This document shows, piece after piece, positions 25,347-38,228 of a stretch of DNA of 64,000 bases (positions are counted from its first letter, which is position 1; each line of letters opens with the position of its first letter). The DNA comes from Lantana camara (taxonomy: Eukaryota > Streptophyta > Magnoliopsida > Lamiales > Verbenaceae). Both the position numbers and the translations under genes were made by a program. The stretch lies in the NCBI GenBank assembly GCA_037501455.1, contig CM074862.1, forward strand, positions 63,333,501-63,397,500, given 5' to 3'. The notes beneath the pieces were generated by a model. That model was not told where the DNA came from, searched no databases, and saw only the letters and a program-made list of their open reading frames with translations.

Positions 25347-27616
25347 TGTTAGGAATAGTGCCCTAGAAAGCCGATTCGACGTAATCTGCTTTGGGACTTT
25401 TCTTGTATCACAGACAATCTTTGAATAATATACGATTGATTATAGGCAAACACTTCTTTATATGCCAATACGTGTTTTGAGTGTTTCCATTATGTGTGCA
25501 TGTATGAGAACTCCCCTAATCCTGATGACTTTAGGACTCTACCATTTAGGTGAAATGGTTCATGAAACGAGCCCTATATCACATAAGTCATGATTAGTAA
25601 AATACTCCAAGCCGATGAGTCCTACAGACAGTGGGAGTGTGAACCTGACTCCTCTAAGGCTTGCTTGTGGGATCACGCCCTTAAGAAGGACCACCTTGTT
25701 TCATGGAGGTGCAAAGTGTATAGTTGATACGTGCGTGATACATGAGGGTGCTTACTTTAATAAGTAAGTTCACTGAGGTGCCCCGTGTGAGAACATTCCT
25801 AAATGGGAAAGGAAGTTTCTATTTCAGGAAATGGAAACTTCCAGATTAGGAAATATCTCACGAGTCATTGACGTGATTAATTGATCCTTAGACTTGAGGT
25901 TCCTTGTCACTTTATGAATTAACTCTGTAGTCTTTGGTATAAGCTTTAAAGGGTGTCGCCTTAGACAACTGATTCAAGGCTTATGCTGGGGCTGCACAAG
26001 TGATTCATGAAAGTGAATGAGAATCAAGAAAGGACCTACACTTGCATATGCAAGGTGATCTCTTATTGTGTAAGTCATTCATATGCCATATGGAGTCCTT
26101 GGCCAAGGCAGTAGATCAAGATATCAAGAAAAGGGTTTCTTGGATTGAGATCAAATGGATATGAAATGCACTTAGCTTTAAGACCGGATTATTAGGGTTC
26201 TGATTATTCCCTTGCCCTAGATCTTGGTTGAGAGATAGTAAGTAGGAGGATTGTATCACACATGAATCAATGACTTAAAGGTTCTGTCGAATCCGAACAT
26301 TCCAATTCAGCTAGGGGTTAAACACCTGTTGTTAGACTATGGTCGTTTAATCTGTGGACTGATTAATTAATTAGTGAATTAATTAATTAGGGTCACTGCT
26401 AATTGAATTGAGAACCTAGAGGGTCACACACAACAACTTGGTTACATGAGTTGAGGCTTTAAAATGATTAAACGAGTTAATCAAGCCAAGAGGGTTCCAC
26501 ATATGTGAAACCACACGTGTGGCTCACGTGAGTGACACGTGTCACACACGTGTATAAATATATGTGTATATTTATTTATGTATTAAATAATTAATGTGAT
26601 TAATTATTTAATAGACTTTGGTTTAATTTTGAATTAAAAAGAAAGTCTTATTTTGGAGAAAAATAATCTAGTTAATTAATTATGAATTAATTAATTAGAT
26701 AAAATAAGTTATTTATTTTAAATAAATAAAGTATAAAATTATCCAAAAATAGTTTGGATATTTTTAGCTCTCTTGAAAGTTGATTTGAATTAGAATTCAA
26801 AGTCAAAGTCAAAATTACTTGATGATCAAGTAATAGGAGAGAGAGAGACCAAAATCCTAGCCCATTAAGGACTAGGAATTTCGTCCCTCCCCTTTCTTAT
26901 GTATAGGGGAGCTCATGCTCCCCTTTAGAGCATATTGACAATTCTTGGTTCATGTGTTGAACACCATCCTTTCTCCAAGATAAACGAAACCCTAGGTTAA
27001 GCCTAAACACTAACTAGAGAACTAGCATCCTTACTAGTTAGATTGTAGCCAAGTTGGTGGACTATCTCTAGAGACTTCAAGTTAGAAGTTTTGAAGATTC
27101 GAGCTTTACCAAAAGTGGGGATTAAGCAAAACGATCAGAAGGGATGATGAAACGATTCTGAACCCGACGTGAAGCGAATGAAAAAATCGAACCAAAGAAG
27201 ATGGCGAAAACCGTTCGTCCATATCCTGAAGGATGAATTTTTTCACGAGGGTTTTGTGACTGGCAGTTTTCTACTTTCGCAAAACTGGTTTTCGAAGGGA
27301 GTTTCAATCCTGCTTTTCTCGTTTCATGTTTCTTTCTTTATGTTATATTGTTAAGAACATCTCTAACATGAATTGAATCTAGGTTGGTGTGGATTGCTAT
27401 CCCGACAATGGATTCTGAAGTAGAAAGAGACTTTCGAGGGACGGGTTGTCAAGCCGCGAGAAGAGCGTTCTTGGGTGGCTTGAAACGCTTCAAGAAAGAA
27501 TAATAGAAAAGTAAGTTTTCTATCTTTACGAATTTGGATACACGATTGCGAGTTCAAGATCCTTTTGTTGGAAAAATTTTTAAATTCCGCTGCTTTCTGA
27601 TTCGTGTTTTCCAACA
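25347..27616 (+). repeat. Inner copia LTR B (5' LTR), 2270 bp
   Basis: TGTTAGGAATAGTG to TTTTCCAACA. The TATA box seen in the other LTRs (TATATATA) reads TATGTATA at 26898-26905 in this copy. It lacks 15 bases in the CACGTG cluster relative to LTR C. Confidence 0.9.
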
Positions 27617-27894
27617 AGTGGTATCAGAGCCACCTCGTTAATCGTGTTTCTGATTCGTCTCAATTATTCTGAATTTGGTAGAAATTCTTAGGCTTAGATG
27701 CGAATTAGGTATTCATGAGTTCTTTTAGAAAGCCTGAATTACGAAACTGTAATTTTTATTGAATTTCTGAAACTGTTTTCTTAAATTGTGTTTTTGAAAA
27801 CCGTTTTGACTGAAATTAATTTAAATCGTGTTTTTGAATTTTGGATTGTTGTTGGTTCTTGAACTAAAAGTACGAAACACGAAATCGCGTTACG

Positions 27895-28240
27895 AAAACA
27901 CGAGCCTAGGCGTGCTAAGGTGTCGCACGCCCAGGCCCGCATCACCGCCCACCATCGCCGCGCGCCTGTCCTAGACACGCCCGGACTGGCCCGACAGCCC
28001 CTCCCGCAACCGCGCGGGGCCTTCCGCCATCTCCTCCCGCATCCGCGTGGGAGGGTGTCCGCCCAGCACCGGCCTGATGGCCTGGGCGCCTGCGCGCAAT
28101 GCGCGCGAGAAGGCGCGCGCCAGGCGTGCGCAAGCCGGCAGCGCTGCTGCTGGTATGTGCGCGCTCGCGTGCGACGCGTTCGGGCGGCCTGGGCCGTTGG
28201 GCGGCGTGGCGGACACTCCAATCCGGGCCGTTCATTTCGC
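27895..28240 (+). other. GC-rich variable island in inner copia leader
   Basis: About 340 bases of very high GC in an AT-rich leader. It opens with a hairpin, arms GGCGTGC and GCACGCC, at about 27907-27930. The outer element has an island at the same place (36285-36605) with conserved edges but a largely different middle. Confidence 0.6.
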
Positions 28241-29391
28241 GATCTTGATTTTCGTGTTTAGTCTAATCCAATCCCGATTTAATTTTCCTGAAAATTTTTA
28301 TTTATTAAATTTGAATTATTTTTGAAATAATTGTTTAAATTGGGATTTTGAAAATTTGAGCGATTTAAATTTTGGAAAAATTACAATCTTTATTTTCTGA
28401 AAATATTGAAAGAATAAAATTATTAATTTTCAGAAATTAATTAGAATTTTATTAGTTTAATGTTTTTCGGGTTTTATTGAAAAGGCTCTTGAACAAGAAT
28501 TGCATCTAAGTCGTGTTTTAAGCTATTAGAGCTTAAAGCGAGAATTTTAATTTATTGGTTAAATTTAAATTCTTGCAAAAGTATGTTAGGTGATCATGGG
28601 TTTAGATCTATGTATGGTTTTAATTTGTGCACATGGATGGTTTAAATTGGGGTTGGAGCCCTATAGTTGCGTTTTTCAATTGAGGTTGGAGCCTCACTTA
28701 TGTGCGTACTGTTATGTGATTTATTATGTGGCTTTCCATATTACTGTTTTTGAGGCCGGGGTATGCCCCGTGTAATTGTCTAAGGCCAATATGAAGATTG
28801 AGCCTTATTACTTTATGTCTTTTTCTTTTTATTGTAATTTGAGAGTAGAGATAGGTGGTGAGGTTTTATTTTCATTTTGGAGACAATGCACCCATGGAGT
28901 AAGATGGACCACATTCAAGTAACAAGGAGGCCATAAGTGAAGACCCCTCAAAATGTTAGGGAGGGGAATCTCAATTGTTAAATGTAATAGAGATAGGGCT
29001 CGTATTTTGTTACCGCTTTCCCTTATGTGATTTAAACTGTTTATGTGGCATGTATGTTAGAACTTGTGATTGTGGAGTGGCTCCCACATATCACGCATAA
29101 GATAGGTAGAACCTATGATCATTACATGTTAGTATCATGCTAGGACATGTTATCTGTTTATCTGCATGTTTGAAATGCATTTAAGTGTATTTGCATTAAT
29201 CAAGACTAATAAAATTGGATAACATATATGTTGGTGAGGTCGAACCGAACAACTCTTCGGTTGATTCGAAAATTCCCATTAAATATTAAGCTCATTTCGA
29301 ATAATAGGTATTTAATTAGAGATGCAAATTTTGAATTAAATTCATAGCATTCCATCAATAGGTTTTAAGTTTAGTAAGTAAAGCTAGTTAT

Positions 29392-29713
29392 TGTCCGCGA
29401 GTCGTGGGATAGCTAGTGGAGCTTATTAGTTCTTAGTTACCTAATTGATCATTTTAAATGATCAATATTTCGTGGTTAATTTTGGCAAGGGCGATGTCCG
29501 CGAGTCGTGGGTCGTTCGAACTAAGTCTTGATCATAATCTTATGATTGATGGGTCTAGCTTAAACGCCTAAGTAAATATGGATGTCGAACGAGTCGTGGG
29601 TCCATATTGAAAGATAGGTGATGCAAAAACAATTACTAAGAATTCTAAAGGTGTTCGAATTGGTAAGTTGTACCTACCTAGGGTTCTTACTTAGAATGTC
29701 CGCGAGTCGTGGG
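29392..29713 (+). repeat. Four copies of a TGTCCGCGAGTCGTGGG motif, inner leader
   Basis: Copies at 29392-29408, 29495-29511, 29583-29600 (variant TGTCGAACGAGTCGTGGG) and 29697-29713, spaced about 90-115 bases apart. The outer leader has the same four, including the variant third copy. Confidence 0.75.
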
Positions 29714-29923
29714 TTCGAGGTTAAATGCCTAGGATCTTAGTACCCATTGGGAAACGTGTTCCTCTTAGATCTTTGGGAATTATAGATCTTTGAAAAACAG
29801 TGGGAGCTACATTAGATTAAAGACCTTATCTTTTGTATATCGTTATAATTCAGCATGCCCACATTTTCTCTGCTTAGCATTTAGGTTGTAGTTCTGTGAT
29901 TCTCTACAATATGAAATGCAAAC

Positions 29924-32900
29924 CCATTCGTATCCATCCTTAAGTCAAATAAGTTGACTAAGTCCTGACTAACTCTAAATGGCTTCGGATCCTAAAATCC
30001 ATTTTAGAACCCGACTAGAGAAAGGCGTTCTCTAAAGGGCGAAGTTTTCAATTGTGAAAAGTCGACCCGGGCCAAAAGAGAAGCAATCTGCGGTGAATGG
30101 ATTTTTCCAAACCACTTAAAAGCAATTGAACCACCTCATAAAAACGTTACAAGGTATAACATTATGGAATTATTCAATATTCCAAATGAGGAAACAAGTG
30201 CACACGAACAAGGTCTAAAGATCTTATTTGAAGATCTTATGGTCTCGGTCATCAACTGAGAAAAGAGTTCTCAATGCACTGATTGCTTACATTGCTTCGA
30301 CTATCAATCAAACCCTTTATGCTCAACTAGAATGATGTTAATGTAGCATAGTTAATCATTTAAGTTGATAATGGTTGAGAGCATCCTTAAGAAGGAATAA
30401 AAGGTTGAGATGGTTAATTCTTCTTCTAAAACTCCCTAAGTTATAGGCTTGAAGGCCTAAAGAAGAAGAAACCCTTAAGAGCCCAATGGAGGGGCATGTA
30501 AGGGGTACGCCCAAAAGACACTAGAGATCAAATAGGACGTTTGCTTCTATGGTAGCAAATAAGGACTTTGAAAGGGAACTGCAAAGAGTATGAGTACTAT
30601 GAAATGTTACCTCGTTTAGTAATTCTACTAGGAATAGAATTTACTAGTCTTAAGTCAATTCTACATAAGCCGTTGTGCAAAGACTCAAGGCACTAATGTT
30701 CTGAACATACAACGAGATAACAAAAGTAAGTGAGATGACAAAGCTTCGAATTACTTTGGAACGTTGAGATATAAAAGGATTAGCAAGTCAGACACCTTAG
30801 GATCATTCTATGAAAATGAACCTATAGTGTTGACTTCCTGTGAATCCTGTCATGAGGGAAGCGTTCCTGAATCCCGTTTATAAGAAACGTGGAACGTTCC
30901 AAAATTATAGTGGATTTCGATCCATGCTGATGAGTGTAAGATGCTTAATGTAAGCACTAGATACAATCGTCAGTTTAATCATTATGAATGAATGTATTTG
31001 TTAAAGTACAAATTCGAAACTTATATGAAATTCTTAGAATTTCGAAAGGAGGTTAGGAACCGAAGTAGTCATAAGTTATAGGTAAATCGATATGATCGAG
31101 ATAGCCAATATCTTAGCAACTAATTCCTTACTCATCTTAGAGATAATAGGATTATCTCTCAGTAAACTAATTCGAGAACACCTTAGTGTTTCTGAATGAG
31201 GGAATGAAACCTTATAGGATATGGTCCATTCCATAGCAAGCTTTACTGACTTATAATCATTCTAGGAATAAACTCCTAGAATATGCAGTTAGAGATTTTG
31301 AATTTAGTACCTTCCAAAATCAGTCCTTCAGTTGCACTATACAAAGTGGCATACTAAATTGCCTAATTATTCTTATCCAAGAATTCAATGGAATCCTCTT
31401 ACTTGAAGAGGATAGTGGGAGATAAGCTTGAAATGAGTTCAAGTTTATACAATGATATTGGATATCAGTTTTGCGATTCCCTTGTACAAAGGTTGTTTGT
31501 CTCAAAGGAATGTACCTTTCTTAAGGAATCGTTCCTATAGAAGAAGAAAGGCAAGCCAGCAGACCTCAAAGAAATTTGAGAAAAAATATTCATGCCACAT
31601 ATAGAAGAAACGAGCCCATCTGATAAAACTTAGCCAAATTTTAGAGTATGTACATGTGTGAAACCCTTCTCTTAAGATGCGTTTAGAACGCGTTCCTAGA
31701 TAGCCAAGGAATTACTTGAAGAGGAGATACTGTCAGATTTGGAATCTGAGTAGTGTAAGCAAGCCTTGAAATCCAATATGGATTCCATATACTTAAACCG
31801 AGTTTTGACCTTGGTTGATCCACCTGATAGGATCAAGCTCCTAGAGCTTCGAGTAAATGGAAAGCATTACAACCTTCTTGACGGTTGAAATGCAAAAGTC
31901 CATTTGGGTTGTGTTTACCATATCCTCATATTCTGACTATGAGATATGATAAATGAATATGAGAACTATCTTGTTCAATATGAGATTGAAAGAGACTGAA
32001 ATAAGGTATTTCTATAAATCTCATATTCAGTGGGAGTATGCATAAGGTATGCAAATCCCTAAAGTCAATCTGTGGATTGATAAAGGCTTCTAGGAGTTAG
32101 ACAATTCGATTCCACAGTCAAATCCTTTGACACAGATAGAAGTCGAATAAGTCTCAGAGTGTACATATGAAAGTTAGTGATGTAAGAGTCAATTTTGGTT
32201 CTTTAGAAGACGATGTCCTTCTCATTAGGAATGTCAAGGATGACGTGAAAGTTACCAATTCTTGCTTAAGAAACAATTTGACATGAAAGATCTTAGTGAT
32301 TATCCTATATTCTCGACATTCAGATCTATAGAAGATAGATCTAAGAGAATAAAAGGATTATCACAAAAATGAGTACATAACCACGGTACTAAAAGGAGTT
32401 TAGTATGGACAATGGAACATCTCTTTTGAAGAGTATGTGTCCTAAGATAAACTTTGAGAAAGTTAGAATGTCCAAAATCCCTTTAAGTGAAAGGGTGCAT
32501 AATGTATGAAAAGTTATGTACTAAATTAGATATGGCGCAACACTAAGCGTAGTAGGCCGAATCTAATATGACCTCAGAGAAGGTCATTAGATCTCTGTAA
32601 AGGATGTCCTCAGAGTACTTGAGAAGAAATGAGGATATGTATTAGTTTACAGAGCCCAAAAGATCTTGTTGTTAGAAGGATATTTGATGTAACCGTTCAT
32701 CAAACATGGATGATTATGAAATCATTGCAAGGATACAACTTCTACCAGAATGGTAATGCAATGTGTTGGAAAGGGTTCCAAGGACGGACATTGCAAAACT
32801 CGACTGTCGTAGTTGAGAACTTAGTCGTATTATATAACGCTAAGTCAAGTGTTTGGGTAAGAAACTCCATCTAACCAGTTAGATGAAGTTCCTAGCATGA

Positions 32901-33151
32901 AACAACTCCTTTTTCATATTGTATGATAAAATGGATGGTTGCTCAAGTAAGAGAACCAAGACCTCACCAAGAGACTGAACACGTGATTACGAATCACTTT
33001 ATAAGGAAAAGGTGTTTCCTATGAGATGTGTAAACAAGAGGGTCACATCAGCAGAGAATATAGCAGATCCACTTTGGAAACGCCCAAAGTCAATAGGGTC
33101 TCTAAGTGCATCTTGAGAAGATGGGACTTAGAGTACCTAAATGGCTTTTAC
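29924..33151 (+). pseudogene. Degraded copia gag-pol of the inner element
   Basis: DNA similarity to the outer gag-pol is visible from the start (29930 onward matches the outer gag near 38240) to the end (33050-33080 matches the outer RNase H end near 52850). About 0.7 kb has been lost through many small deletions spread over the length, and no frame longer than about 80 codons remains. Zinc knuckle, protease, integrase and reverse transcriptase motifs are not intact in any frame. The element could not have supplied its own enzymes. Confidence 0.8.
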
Positions 33152-33166
33152 GGGCAAGTGGGAGAT

Positions 33167-35451
33167 TGTTAGGAATAGTGCCCTAGAAAGCCGATTCGAC
33201 GTAATCTGCTTTGGGACTTTTCTTGTATCACAGACAATCTTTGAATAATATACGATTGATTATAGGCAAACACTTCTTTATATGCCAATACATGTTTTGA
33301 GTGTTTCCATTATGTGTGCATGTATGAGAACTCCCCTAATCCTGATGACTTTAGGACTCTACCATTTAGGTGAAATGGCTCATGAAACGAGCCCTATATC
33401 ACATAAGTCATGATTAGTAAAATACTCCAAGCCGATGAGTCCTACAGACAGTGGGAGTGTCAACCTGACTCCTCTAAGGCTTGCTTGTGGAATCACGCCC
33501 TTAAGAAGGACCACCTTGTTTCATGGAGGTGCAAAGTGTATAGTTGATACGTGCGTGATACATGAGGGTGCTTACTTTAATAAGTAAGTTCACTGAGGTG
33601 CCCCGTGTGAGAACATTCCTAAATGGGAAAGGAAGTTTCTATTTCAGGAAATGGAAACTTCCAGATTAGGAAATATCTCACGAGTCATTGATGTGATTAA
33701 TTGATCCTTAGACTTAAGGTTCCTTGTCACTTTATGAATTAACTCTGTAGTCTTTGGTATAAGCTTTAAAGGGTGTCGCCTTAGACAACTGATTCAAGGC
33801 TTATGCTGGGGCTGCACAAGTGATTCATGAAAGTGAATGAGAATCAAGAAAGGACCTACACTTGCATATGCAAGGTGATCTCTTATTGTGTAAGTCATTC
33901 ATATGCCATATGGAGTCCTTGGCCAAGGCAGTAGATCAAGATATCAAGAAAAGGGTTTCTTGGATTGAGATCAAATGGATATGAAATGCACTTAGCTTTA
34001 AGACCGGATTATTAGGGTTCTGATTATTCCCTTACCCTAGATCTTGGTTGAGAGATAGTAAGTAGGAGGATTGTATCTCACTTGAATCAATGACTTAAAG
34101 GTTCTGTCGAATCCGAACATTCCAATTCAGCTAGGGGTTAAACACCTGTTGCTAGACTATGGTCGTTTAATCTGTGGACTGATTAATTAATTAGTGAATT
34201 AATTAATTAGGGTCACTGCTAATTGAATTGAGAACCTAGAGGGTCACACACAACAACTTGGTTACATGAGTTGAGGCTTTAAAATGATTAAACGAGTTAA
34301 TCAAGCCAAGAGGGTTCCACACGTGTGAAACCACACGTGTGGCTCACGTGAGTGACACGTGTCATTGTGACACGTGTCACACACGTGTATAAATATATGT
34401 GTATATTTATTTATGTATTAAATAATTAATGTGATTAATTATTTAATAGACTTTGGTTTAATTTTGAATTAAAAAGAAAGTCTTATTTTGGAGAAAAATA
34501 ATCTAGTTAATTAATTATGAATTAATTAATTAGATAAAATAAGTTATTTATTTTAAATAAATAAAGTATAAAATTATCTAAAAATAGTTTGGATATTTTT
34601 AGCTCTCTTGAAAGTTGATTTGAATTAGAATTCAAAGTCAAAGTCAAAATTACTTGATGATCAAGTAATAGGAGAGAGAGAGACCAAAATCCTAGCCCAT
34701 TAAGGACTAGGAATTTCGTCCCTCCCCTTTCTTATATATAGAGGAGCTCATGCTCCCCTTTAGAGCATATTGACAATTCTTGGTTCATGTGTTGAACACC
34801 ATCCTTTCTCCAAGATAAACGAAACCCTAGGTTAAGCCTAAACACTAACTAGAGAACTAGCATCCTTACTAGTTAGATTGTAGCCAAGTTGGTGGACTAT
34901 CTCTAGAGACTTCAAGTTAGAAGTTTTGAAGATTCGAGCTTTACCAAAAATGGGGATTAAGCAAAACGATCAGAAGGGATGATGAAACGATTCTGAACCC
35001 GACGTGAAGCGAATGAAAAAATCGAACCAAAGAAGATGGCGAAAACCGTTCGTCCATATCCTGAAGGATGAATTTTTTCACGAGGGTTTTGTGACTGGTA
35101 GTTTTCTACTTTCGCAAAACTGGTTTTCGAAGGGAGTTTCAATCCTGCTTTTCTCGTTTCATGTTTCTTTCTTTATGTTATATTGTTAAGAACATCTCTA
35201 ACATGAATTGAATCTAGGTTGGTGTGGATTGCTATCCCAACAATGGATTCTGAAGTAGAAAGAGACTTTCGAGGGACGGGTTGTCAAGCCGCGAGAAGAG
35301 CGTTCTCGGGTGGCTTGAAACGCTTCAAGAAAGAATAAAAGAAAAGTAAGTTTTCTATCTTTACGAATTTGGATACACGATTGCGAGTTCAAGATCCGTT
35401 TGTTGGAAAAAATTTTAAATTCCGCTGCTTTCTGATTCGTGTTTTCCAACA
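33167..35451 (+). repeat. Inner copia LTR C (3' LTR), 2285 bp
   Basis: Preceded by the purine tract and ending TTTTCCAACA before the TAAAA duplication. A TATA box (TATATATA) is at 34733-34740, about 710 bases before the LTR end. It pairs with LTR B at roughly 99 percent by eye. Confidence 0.9.
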
Positions 35452-36011
35452 TAAAATTATCCAAAAATAGTTTGGATATTTTTAGCTCTCTTAAAGTTGA
35501 CTTGAATTAGAATTCAAAGTCAAAGTTGGAAAATACTTGATGATCAAGTAATAGGAGAGAGAGGAACCAAATCCTTGTCCAACAAGGAATAGGTTCGGCC
35601 GTCCCTCTCCCTTTCCTATATATAGGGGAGCTCATGCTCTCCTTTAGATAGAATTGACAATTCTTTTGGTTCATGTGTTGAACACCTTCCTTTCTCCAAG
35701 ATCAAATAAACCCTAGGTTAAGCCTAAACACTAACTAGAGAACTAGCATCCTTACTAGTTAGATTGTGATCAAGTTGGTGGACTTTCTCTAGAGACTTCA
35801 AGTTAGAAGTTTGAAGATTCGAGCTTTACCAAAGAGAGGGGATCAAGCCGCGAGAAGAGCGTTCTTGGGTGGCTTGAAACGCTTCAAGAAAGAACAAAAG
35901 AAAAGTAAGTTTTCTGTCTCTACGAATTTGGTTACACGATTGCGAGTCCAAGGTCCTTTTGTTGGGAAAATTTTTTAAATTCCGTTGCTTTCTGATTCGT
36001 GTTTTCCAACA
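35452..36011 (+). repeat. Outer copia LTR A, second part
   Basis: Resumes with TAAAA and continues the LTR D path to TTTTCCAACA at 36011. It contains CTATATATAGG (35616-35624), the likely TATA box, followed by the small palindrome GGGGAGCTCATGCTC. Only about 390 bases separate the TATA box from the LTR end in this copy. Confidence 0.9.
35616..35624 (+). promoter_or_regulatory. TATA box of the outer copia 5' LTR
   Basis: CTATATATA, matched by TATATATA in LTR C (34733-34740) and LTR D (54536-54543). The insertion of the inner element leaves this box in the part of LTR A still joined to the gag-pol side, but cuts off the CACGTG cluster by about 10 kb. Confidence 0.6.
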
Positions 36012-38228
36012 AGTGGTATCAGAGCCACCTCGTTAATCGTGTTTCTGATTCATCTCCATTATTCTGAATTTGGTAGAAATTCTTAGGCTTAGATGCGAAT
36101 TAAGTATTCTTGAGTTCTTTTAGAAAGCCTGAAATATGAAACTGTAATTTTTCTTGAATTTCTGAAACTGTTTTCTTAAATTGTGTTTTCGAAAACCTGT
36201 TTTGATATAAATTAATTTAATTCGTGTTTTTGAATTTTGGATTGTTTTGGTTTTTGAACTAAAAATACGAAACACGAAATCGCGTTACGAAAACGCGAGC
36301 CTGGACGTGCTAAGGCGTAGCACGCCAGGCCCGCGCGCCCGCCCGCCCAGCAGTCCCACCATCGCGCGGGACTGCCCGCCACTGCCGTCCGCCAGCGCCT
36401 AGGCGAGCCCGCCTGCACCTCCCGCAACCGCGCGGGAGCCTCCCGGCCGCGGCCGCCCCCCCTCGCCCAGTTGATGCGCGCGACGCACGCTGGCAGCTTA
36501 AGCTGCCGAATGTGCGCAGCGCTGGCGCGCGCGTCCGAGCGCGCGATGCTGTGCGTCAGCCGGGCTTGGTCTCGGGCGGACGTGCAGTCCGTTCCGGGCA
36601 CTTCGTTTCGCGATCTTGATTTTCGTGTTTAGTCCAATCCAATCCCGATTTAATTTTTTTGAAAAATTTATTTATTAAATTTGAATTATTTTTGAAATAA
36701 TTGATTAAATTGAGATTTTAGAAATTTAAGCAGTTTGAACTTTGGAAAAATTACAAATTTTATTTTCTGAAAATAATGAAAGAATAAAATTATTGATTTT
36801 GGAAATTAATTGGAATTTTATTGGTTTATTGTTTTTCGGGTTTTATTGAAAAGGCTCTTGAACAAGAATTGCATCTAAGTCGTGTTTTAAGTCATTACGA
36901 CTTGAAACGGGAATTTTAATTTATTGGCTAAATTTATGCACATGGATGGTTTAAATTGGGGTTGGAGCCCTATAGTTGCGTTTTTCAATTGAGGTTGGAG
37001 CCTCACTTATGTGCGTACTGTTATGTGATTTATTATGTGGCTTTCCATATTACTGTTTTTGAGGCCGGGGTATGCCCCGTGTAATTGTCTAAGGCCAATA
37101 TGAAGATTGAGCCTTATTACTTTATGTCTTTTTCTTTTTATTGTAATTTGAGAGTAGAGATAGGTGGTGAGGTTTTATTTTCATTTTGGAGACAATGCAC
37201 CCATCGAGTAAGATGGACCACATTCAAGTAACAAGGAGGCCATAAGTGAAGACCCCTCAAAATGTTACGGAGGGGAATCTCAATTGTTAAATGTAATAGA
37301 GATAGGGCTCGTATTTTGTTACCGCTTTCCCTTATGTGATTTGAACTGTTTATGTGGCATGTATGTTAGAACTTGTGATTGTAGAGTGGCTCCCACATAT
37401 CACGCATAAGATAGGTAGAACCCATGATCATTACATGTTAGTATCATGCTAGGACATGTTATCTGTTTAGGTGCTTGTTTGAAATGCATTTAAGTGTACT
37501 TGCATTAATCAAGACTAATAAAATTGGATAACATATATGTTGGTGAGGTCGAACCGGACAACTCTCCGGTTGATTCGAAAATTCCCATTAAATATTAAGC
37601 TAATTTCGAACAAATAGGTATTTAATTCGAGATGCAAATTTTGAATTAAATTCCTAGCATTCCATCAATAGGTTTTAAGTTTAGTAAGTAAAGCTAGTTA
37701 TTGTCCGCGAGTCGTGGGATAGCTAGTGGACCTTATTAGTTCTTAGTTACCTAATTGATCATTTTAAATGATCAATATTTCATGATCAATTTTAGCAAGG
37801 GCGATGTCCGCGAGTCGTGGGTCGTTCGAACTAAGTTTTGGTCATGATCTTATGATTGATGGGCCTAGCTTAACGCCTAAGTAAATATGGATGTCGCACG
37901 AGTCGTGGGTCCATATTGAGAGATAGGTGATGCAAAAACAATTACTAAGAGTTCTAAAGGTGTTAGAATTGGTAAGTTGTACCTACCTAGGGTTCTTACT
38001 AAGAATGTCCGCGAGTCGTGGGTTCGAGGTAAAATGCCTAGGATATTAGTACCCACTGGGAAACGTATTCCTCTTAGATCTTTGGGAATTATAGATCTTT
38101 GAAAAAAAGTGGGAGCTACAATAGATTAAAGACCTTATCTTTTGTATATCGTTATAAATCAGCATGCTCACTAGTTCTCTGTTTTACCATTTAGGTCGTA
38201 GATTCTGTGATTCTCTACGTGTTTTGAA
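36012..38228 (+). other. Primer site and leader of the outer copia element
   Basis: Perfect iMet primer site at 36014-36025, then 2.2 kb without genes. A GC-rich island lies at 36285-36605 with a hairpin (arms CGTGCTA and TAGCACG). Four TGTCCGCGAGTCGTGGG-like motifs are at 37702-37718, 37805-37821, 37892-37909 (variant) and 38006-38022. The 129-codon minus-strand frame over the island is not credible. Confidence 0.75.

Larger units (their letters stand above)
27617..29923 (+). other. Primer site and leader of inner copia element
   Basis: iMet primer site TGGTATCAGAGC at 27619-27630, then about 2.3 kb of non-coding leader that follows the outer leader (36012-38228). It contains a GC-rich island (27895-28240) with open frames on both strands that I regard as base-composition artefacts. 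Four copies of a TGTCCGCGAGTCGTGGG-like motif lie at 29392-29713. Confidence 0.75.
25347..35451 (+). mobile_element. Inner Ty1/copia element, non-autonomous
   Basis: Inserted in LTR A with the duplication TAAAA. It has two full LTRs (B and C) that differ by roughly one percent by eye plus one 15-bp indel, a perfect primer site (27619-27630) and a purine tract (GGGCAAGTGGGAGA, 33152-33165). The leader is close to that of the outer element. The coding part is recognisable only by DNA similarity and has no long frame. It is therefore a young insertion of an element that was already defective. Confidence 0.9.

Noticed and set aside
27781..28261. Overlapping Arg/Ala-rich open frames on both strands
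   Set aside because: They come from the GC-rich leader island of a copia element; frames are not conserved with the outer copy.
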